A DNA stretch of 64,000 bases, from contig CM065695.1 of assembly GCA_017654935.2 (NCBI GenBank), forward strand, positions 33,386,292 to 33,450,291, in the 5' to 3' direction. The position numbers were made by a program, and so were the translations under genes. The notes under the pieces are model-generated. The model was not told where the DNA came from. It did not search any database and saw only the letters and a list, made by a program, of their open reading frames with translations. The stretch is from Phymorhynchus buccinoides. Its lineage: Eukaryota; Mollusca; Gastropoda; Neogastropoda; Raphitomidae. This document shows, in pieces, positions 38,093-46,840 of this stretch (position 1 is its first letter; each line of letters starts with the position of its first letter).

Positions 38093-41000
38093 GTGTGTGT
38101 GTGTGTGTGCGTGCGTACGTGCGTGCGTGCGTGCCCCCCCCCTAAAAATAATAATAATTACTTTTCTACGTTTTTGCTTTTTTAGCATTGTACCCCGTCA
38201 GCCCTCTTTCTTTGTCTCAATAATAATATGATTTGTGCTCACCTTTCCCATTCGCCTATCCCCTCCCTCCCCTTCCCACCCCCTGGCTCTATCCCTTCCT
38301 CGTCCTCAGCTTGCCCTTCTCCTCTCAACTGCTGAAGAAGAATATCGTTCAACTAAATACTTACCAACACCCAACACCCCACTCAACACCCCACAAAATT
38401 TTACACAAAATTCAGATTTGGTTACCATATTTTCTTACAATATTATTTGTCATATTATAAGGCGCAGGGGTCTCAGTATGGGAAAAAATTTTATCGCCTT
38501 ATGGTCCGGAAAATACGGTACTCATATACCTAAACCAATTCAAAGAAAATGTCTATTAAAAAATAAATTCTAACAGAAATCTACAGGGATCAAGACTTTC
38601 AACTACATATTTCCTTAACCCTTTCAACGCCAAAGTCGCATTTTATCACCACAGTAATTTAACACCTATGCCACTAAAAGGCATCAAATGTGGTCTATAG
38701 GCCGCAGTCTTAGTTTTGGGAAGTAAGGATATACCTTATTGTATATATGTCACAGAACAATCCCCAATACTGCAGATGGATTTTGTTCTCTACCCAGGTA
38801 AATTTAATGGAAAACTTTGGCTGAAATATGGCTGGCGGTGAAAGGGTTAACAATCAAGACTCAGTTGAATCACCCACATGCAGCTTTTCCGTTCACCGGC
38901 AGTCCAAAACACGCTTCCATCGGCAGACACCACCCTCCAGCAATAAACATATGTTGTAACTGTCCACTGCTTGCTCTTCCACTTACAATACAAATAATGC
39001 TAATTGTTATAACACTAAAATAAATAACAAAAAAAGATACTATCTAAAACACACATGGAAACATTTTCTCTTCAACTCACAAACTAAAGTACCTAGGGGG
39101 TTGCATACCCCTCAAAATGACGCAAATAATGATGTAAGCATGATGTGATTTCTCTACAATCTCTACTATTTCAAGGGGGGGTACGCGCAGACCTGTTAGT
39201 ACTCTACATCGAGAAACTATAATCATAATGGAAACTATAATCATATACCTAAACCAATTCAAAGAAAATTTCTATTAAAAAAAAAATTCTAACAAATCCA
39301 CAGGGATCAAGACTTTCTTTCAACTGCATATTTCCTTTAAAATCAAGTACCTAGCCAAAAGAGCTCTACTTCTAAAAGCTAAAGCACCCACATGCAGCGC
39401 TTCCGTTCACCAGCAGTCCAAAACACGCTTCCATCGGCAGACACCACTTCCAGGTTGATGGTGTTTTCTCGCATGGTGCCGTACCGAACAGCGTTGGTCC
39501 CCGAGGCACTGGTGGCACACATGCCGCAGAGAGAGGCGTCTGCTCCGGGATCTGAAATGCATGGGTGAAACCAAAAAGCCTGAATATACAAAGAGTTTGC
39601 AGTCCGCAGCTGACTGAAGCCGTGTTTTTTTTACTCCCACCCTTTCACCTACACTACAGGTGGGGATCATTGTGAACTCACCCACTGCCTACTGCTACCA
39701 TACTTAACACTTCCCGCCTTCCACCTTTTTTCACCTTCCAGGTGGGAAGTGAGAAAGTTGGCTTCATTCTTTGCAAGGTTGGTAGGCTGCGAAGTAATCA
39801 CTCTTTGTGACATTTTTTGGCTTTTGGGTGAAACTAAAGTGAAAAGTTCTCATTCGATTCCTGAAATGACACATTTCAAGGGTCTCTGAAACTTCCCAAA
39901 GTCCTGAGTGCTCATCACTGACATCAGATCTCCATTCCTGAAGCGGTGACCGCATGCTTCCGATTCATGTGCATTGTGCATGGGTGCATGCAGTGACCAA
40001 AACTTTTGCCTGAACTTTCTTGCTGAAACCCAATGTACAAAAGAACGATATTATATTAAAGAGCCCTTTCTTCAGGCACTCAGCTGCCTGAAGTAACATC
40101 CAATTGCCTGAATTCAGGCTTCAGGCATACCCACATGCACCCCTGATTGTGTGTCTGTGCATGTGGCAAGGGGTGGTGGTGGTGGTTTAGGTTAGTAATA
40201 GTATCGCAATTCTACTGTCATATTTCTGTCTGCCATCAAGTGATGATCAATGCCAGGAGCAGACTTTCTTTTTTTCATAAGCACGTTGTTCCGGATTACA
40301 CGATGACCATTCCTCAAGACTCTTTCTCAGTTTCTGTCAGGGTTTTTTCATTCCTGATTTCAGGAGCATTCCTGAACAACTCTCACCCATGGAAATGTGA
40401 TGCATTGCATGAAATTAAATGTGACTGTAAAGGCCTTGTCCGACGATGCTTCCTCTCGCATGCACCTGGTAGCTCTGTCACGCTGTGAGAATGGGAGAAC
40501 ACTCTCGCGAAAGAGCGAGTGATTGCATCGTCGGACTTTGCCTTAAAACTTGGTCCAGAGCTGCAACACAGCTGTCTCCCCAGACACTGTCATCACCCCC
40601 CTTCAGGAAAATCATCAGCAGCCATCATTTATTGAAACTTGAATAATATTTCGTATAGCTCTGTGAACATTTGCAGTGGTAACGAGGCATAAACAAGTGG
40701 TACACAAACAAGCATTCAAGAAAAGGTTTACAAGCATACTGTACACACAGTGACTAGTGAGGTCAACACGTCTCTTGGTTAATTAAAAAGAGAGAGAGTG
40801 GGGCTGTCAGGGTTCATTCTTGCCACAGGACATCATAGGTCATTTGACCGGTTGGCAGAAAAATCAATAGGTCATTTTCCCAAAACAATAGGTCACAGAT
40901 TTACCGCGGTACATTACCATGTTCATGAAGGTTAGCAAACAGCCGCTGTTCAGTGTGTGGTATACTTTAAAGCTTGCAATTTTACACAGAATTTCCTGGT

Positions 41001-44000
41001 CATTTCGTTAATGATGCATCAATACTTAGACAATTCACATGAAACTGTTTCTGTTTGATTTTGTTGACTGTTGTTTTTGCATGCTTTGTTTTAGTTTAAC
41101 ATTTGAGTTAACACCAGTGTCTCATGTTTCTTTAGGATGCTTCATTTCTTTTGTTTTTATTCATAACAACCCCCCCCCCCCCCTCCCCTATAAGAGCAAA
41201 TATCTTAAACATATAAGTTGTTAATTTAATTTAGCTAACAGTAACAGCACCTTCATACAGAGCAATTGTATGGATTGGTTTGTAAATTACACATTAAATT
41301 ATATTTATTTACATTAAATCTAGCAAACCCTTGTTAGGTACATCTTAGAAAGAAAAAAAAATAATTGAGAAACTCGTTCACTTTTCCTTCACTAAAAAAT
41401 GAAAACCACCACCTTTTTTTCCAAGTCCTTTCTTCTCCGAATCTAACAGACATACTGACCAATGGGAAAAGTGAGTCCCGTTTCGCGGATGTACACGTTG
41501 AGTTCGTCGCGCGTCACTCCCGACTCCACGGTGCAGTCAAAGTCTTCAGCGTTCACATCCACTACCTGTGTCATCTGGCTCATATCCAGAGACACCCCTC
41601 CCTGCAGACCAAAACAGACAAGAATCTTTTGTTTCTCAAAGTAAACACACGAACACCATTTTTTCAAGCTTTCAAAACCCAACGTTTTTTTCTTCAGGAA
41701 TGAGCGAAAAGGAAGTGACATTACCAGGGGTCGCGTTAACGCATGTTTCTTGCGTATTTTACGCGCTTAAAAAATTGCTGACACATTCTTACAGCGTTTG
41801 CGCATAATCCGTACACAAAATGACGTCCGCTCAAAATCGCATCCGAGTCCAGATGGTCTATCAGACTTTAGAAGTTCTACGGTCCCTACACGTATAGTGG
41901 TTCTGCTACACGAAGCATTGGCACAGACTATGGAAAAGTGCCACTGCTTTCAGAGGAGGTAAGTATCCCATCCTTTCTCTTTCATTAGTTATCCAGATTC
42001 CGTCCAGTACTGCTGTGACGTAGGCGCAGTGCAGTGTGGCGGGAAAATCACTGTAAGCGCATTGGGGTGATCAACAGGGCTCATGTCGACTTTGAGGATT
42101 GCCCTGATCGCCGAAAATGACTGATTAGTGAATAAAAATGCAAGTTTTTGTTGCTGGTCTTGTTTTCATTGTTTTTAGATTAGATTTATCATTTTGTTCT
42201 TTGACGCAATTTTTTGCTTCCCTTACGCTTCCCTTAAGCAAAACGCGTTTTCAAAAACACTAGCACGACCCCTGCATTACAAAACTTTTACAGGTACAGG
42301 TGAACATTGATCGGAAAAAATCAAGTGAGAAACAAAATATGCACGAACTAAGGTAGCTGAACAGAAGTCATTCACTTAAAATAGATGGAGAACATTGCAC
42401 TCATATCTGAACATTCACATACACACACACACACACACACACAGAGAAAATAATCAACTTTTTTTTTCTCATTCTTTAAAGAGCTAAAACATGACCATCC
42501 TCCATTTTGACAATGAAAAACAAAAACAAACACAAAGTCGTGATTATATTATCTATCTAAATGTAAATGTTGAAAAAACTTAAGGCTCTGTGCATTTGCA
42601 TAAATATATTATAATAGGCACATGCTCTCCCAAATTATTACTTTAAAGCACAGACAAAAGAAATAAATTATTTCTACTATTCTATTTTTTTTATATTTCA
42701 TGGTATTTTATTTTTATTAATTTATTTTGTTTCGTTTTACAAACCAGCACTTACTTAATTCCACACAGGCACAATGTACAATGTACCATTGTCGAACAAT
42801 AAAACAGCATTCAGTTTAAAATCCAACCCTTATGTAATGGAGACATATATATATATATATACAGACAAACCCCTATTTTACGACCCTCTGTTAAGCGACC
42901 ATCTCTCATTTGAGACCGGATTTGTTAGCACGGATGCATTTTACTATGTAAACGACCTCTCTTAAACGACTTCTAAAACGCGACTTACGACCGCCATTTT
43001 GTTGGTTTTTACGACCATTGTTGTCGTCTGCATAGACTTCGAGCAAAGGGAAACAACCACGATCAAGGGCCTGAAAGCGGAGTCGCTTCCCTTGTTGTAG
43101 AAAAGATGGCGGAAAGCGTAGGAAAAACACGAAAACCACTGACTTTGAAAAAGAAAACCACTGACTTTGGACGAGAGTGGGGGTGATTAACAGAAGTCGG
43201 CGAAGTGAAACTGTAATACATCGATTGCACAATCCTATGGAGTTGGAAAGACCCAAATCCAGTTTTAATATGTCATTGTATGTGTGCATGAAGAAGAGAG
43301 TATGAACTGTGTTGAACTTTTTCTTTCTACGGCTGCCAGTGAAAACCTCCGTCATACGACCCCTCCAATTTACGACCGATTTTTCCGGACATTTTGGAAG
43401 TCTTAAAATAGAGGTTTGTCTGTATATATATATATACTGCAGTTACAATAATCAATTACCAAAGTAAGAACAGTTTCTTTAGATAACAAAGCCTGACATC
43501 AGCAGTCAGCCCCACTTGTAAAAGAGAGGCAACCAAGCATACCTTGACAGCGTTCACTCCCCCTTCCAGCCCCGTGCCGGTGCCAAATGGTACCAGCGGA
43601 ATGCGGTTTGTGTTGCACAGCTTTGCCACATGGCTCACATGGTCCACGCTGTTCGCAAACACCACCACATCTGGCAGCTTGGTGCTGGATAAGAGCAGAC
43701 AAACATTCAGCTCCGTGTTAATATTGATGCACATCAAATCAGTTGTCACTAAAACATCACATTTTTTCACCTGATGCACTATAGTTTTGTTTTGTTTTTT
43801 AAAGTTTAAAAAATCTAAAGGAAATGACTGATTTGACGTGCATGGAATATTTTGGCTGAAAAATGGCTGGCGGCGAAAGGGTTAACACTGACTCTGAATA
43901 ACTGTTCTGTAGCTGAGATAAATATTAATGATTCAAATTCTATCATTCTTGACAAAAAGCTTGTCTGTTGTCTGTTGATATACTCCCTAGTCCTAATATT

Positions 44001-45372
44001 ACTAATTTTTTTTAAAATCATCCATAAATGAATTCGGGATTCCACTTTTTTAAACAGTCAGGTGGTGTGTTCACATGAAATTCATTTCAAATTTACTGAG
44101 ACCTACAGCTTTAACTGTATGAACATGTACATGTATACATATATGATCTGTCTATCCTATCATTAAAACAAAGGTCCCTCCGAAGACGGAGTGTGGCTGC
44201 CCACATGGCAGGGTAGTCAAAAAACGGTCACACGCGTAATGTTCTCATCTGTAGCTGATGCACTTGTACCATAGTGTTCAAGTGCTTCCGTTGTTGGGAT
44301 GATCCCTGGAGTCCTTTACTGGCTTTAGCCAGGGTAAGCCAACAAACAAACAAAGGTGACAGACCATTCAAAGATTTTTTTTCAGTGGTTTTAAAATGGT
44401 CACCAATAAAAGTACCACAACTCAAAAACAAACTCACGACACTTGAAGCATAAAAAAACAAATTTCAAGCCAAAAACCTCAAGCACATCTTACGGGTGAT
44501 ACGATTCATCATGTCCATGCTGCTCTCGAACAGACTCCGCGGTCGACACGTTTTTACTGCCCACTATGCCTTTCAGGTCCTTCACGAAACCATCCGTCAC
44601 CTTCCCTGGTTCTGGTACCTTTAAATAAAAATCACCCCCAAAAAGCCCATTGGTTGATGAGTTAAGATGAATGAATGAATGAAGTTGGGTTTAACGTCTG
44701 CTCGGCTACAAAGAACACATGTGAGATGAACCATCAACCAACCACCACAACCATCACTCAATGCTTGTAGCAGATCCTGGAGGTACTGGTTACTGGTATT
44801 CCCTTTGTCAATCAAAGCATTTATTTTAACATCTTGTTCAAGATGCAGTTAAGTCTCATAAACAAAATTGGAAATAAGAGAAACATATGCAACTGAATAC
44901 AGCTCTAGTGGCAGAACTGTGGCATTGAGTAAAGACTATATTAGCTGGGTTTTTTCTTGGGTTTTTTAAAGGAAATGAAAGGGGGGGGGGGATGCAAAAT
45001 TTAAAAAAAGAACCCTTAGCTAGAGACTGATGTTTGACCAATTAAGTTAACATTGCTTGAAATGTAATCAATAGCATGCATCCTTGGTAACTCTGTCATT
45101 TTGTGAAAGTAAAAATACACCCTCGTTTCCACGCCAGAACTCCTGGCGAACACTCTTTTTCTTTCCAGGCTCCCTCCTCTTGGAAGATTGAACCTCCTTT
45201 CTGCACTCTGAACATCAAACAGCCTCTCTTCTTTCAAGTCCTCCCTTGCAACAACTCTCTTCAAATCTTAATCTTTCTCTTCTTACCCCACAAAACTTAC
45301 CCTTTGAATCACCCTGTGTGTATGTGTGTTGTTCTTCAGTTTAACGTCCTTCCACTAAAAGTGATTCAGACA

Positions 45373-45408
<36 letters not shown>

Positions 45409-46807
45409 GCGCGCATGTCTGTCCGTCTGTGTGTGACTTACTGTGGGAGTCTGTGAATGTGTGTGCATGATCATGCGCACATGTATGTATGTGCCTGTGT
45501 GAGTAAGTGTACCTGTGAATGCATGTGTGTGTGTATTTTGACTGTTCTATTGTTTCATTCTTTTATTTTGTATTATGATTGTAATTGTATGCGATTAGGC
45601 CTCTTTTTTTTAAAGATTAAGCGCCATAAATGTTCATTATTAATATTATTACTCCAAAAGAACCTCTTCACATTGTGAGCAGAGAATCATATAAGTATAT
45701 GGTCTAGAAAACAAGTGAAGATGCTTTTAAAAAGTTTTCTATATATATAGCGGTTGTCCATAACAAAATTACTTTCTCACAAGATCACTGACACTGACAA
45801 GCACTCAAGCAGTTAATTATATTAATCTAATGCATTCTTGTTCTTCTTCTCTTGGTGATGACCAACTTCTTTATTGGCCACTGCAAGTAGGGTTATTAAC
45901 GCCCTTGACGGCAAGAGTTAAGCCCTTGTTGATCAACATCCAAAAGGGCATTCACTCTTACAAAAGGCAGCCATTAATTGGCCTCAAATAGGGCTATTGG
46001 TGAGTTATTCCCTTGTTTGGTCAGTACTCAACCATCTTCTCCCACCCACCAAGGGCATTCACTCTTGCAAAAGGTGTTCTTTGCAGGGGCCAATACAGAA
46101 GTAATTGTACACACTTTAGGGGGTGACCATAGAAAAAGAAGCGGAAGAGAGAAAGAAAGAAAAGGGTACACACATTACACTATCAGATTTCCAAGAAAAG
46201 GGTCACACACATTACAATATTAACTTGGGTTCAACTTCAAAATAGAAAGGAAAAAAAAAGTACGTAGCAAACAAAATAAAAACCTAGTCCCGGGCTGGGA
46301 AGAGGAAAACTACAGGGAGCTGCTGGCAGTTACTAATTTTCACGTTCGCCCCCAGCAAGCTGGGAACTAGCCGACCCTAGACACTCCATAAGGCAATGCC
46401 CAGGCCCCAACCAAAGACAAACAAATAGATCCCTAACTACTGCCATACTGGGGTAAAAATAATTGGGGATGAGGATGGAGGGACTGAGTAAGGGCGCTTG
46501 TTGAAGGTTTCAGTGCTGGGTTGAGGCTGTGAGCTCAGCTGATGCTGGCTCTCCTCCATGGTCTGGGATGTTGGTCCAGTTCAGGTGGCGTTGAAGCCTG
46601 TCCAGAGTCAAAGAGTGCCAGGGATGGTGCAGTGGCAACACACAGGCATTACTTTCTAATTATATGCTAGGCTAGGTCTGCTGATATATATACATAGCAT
46701 GCAGTGTGGAACTGCCTGACCAGAATTGGCAAGCTAAGAGAACACATTATCGCTTCTAAGGTTGTTGTTTTTTCATGAAGCATCCCACCAACTTTGTGAA
46801 AGACTCT

Positions 46808-46840
<33 letters not shown>

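Noticed and set aside
42906..43355. 149-codon minus-strand frame, also seen at 32.5-33.0 kb
   Set aside because: Antisense of the Tigger-like MITE; frame broken between the two copies.
45016..45264. Candidate first exon of LDHD
   Set aside because: Basic but without the targeting pattern or a phase-0 donor in place; 47334-47456 fits much better.
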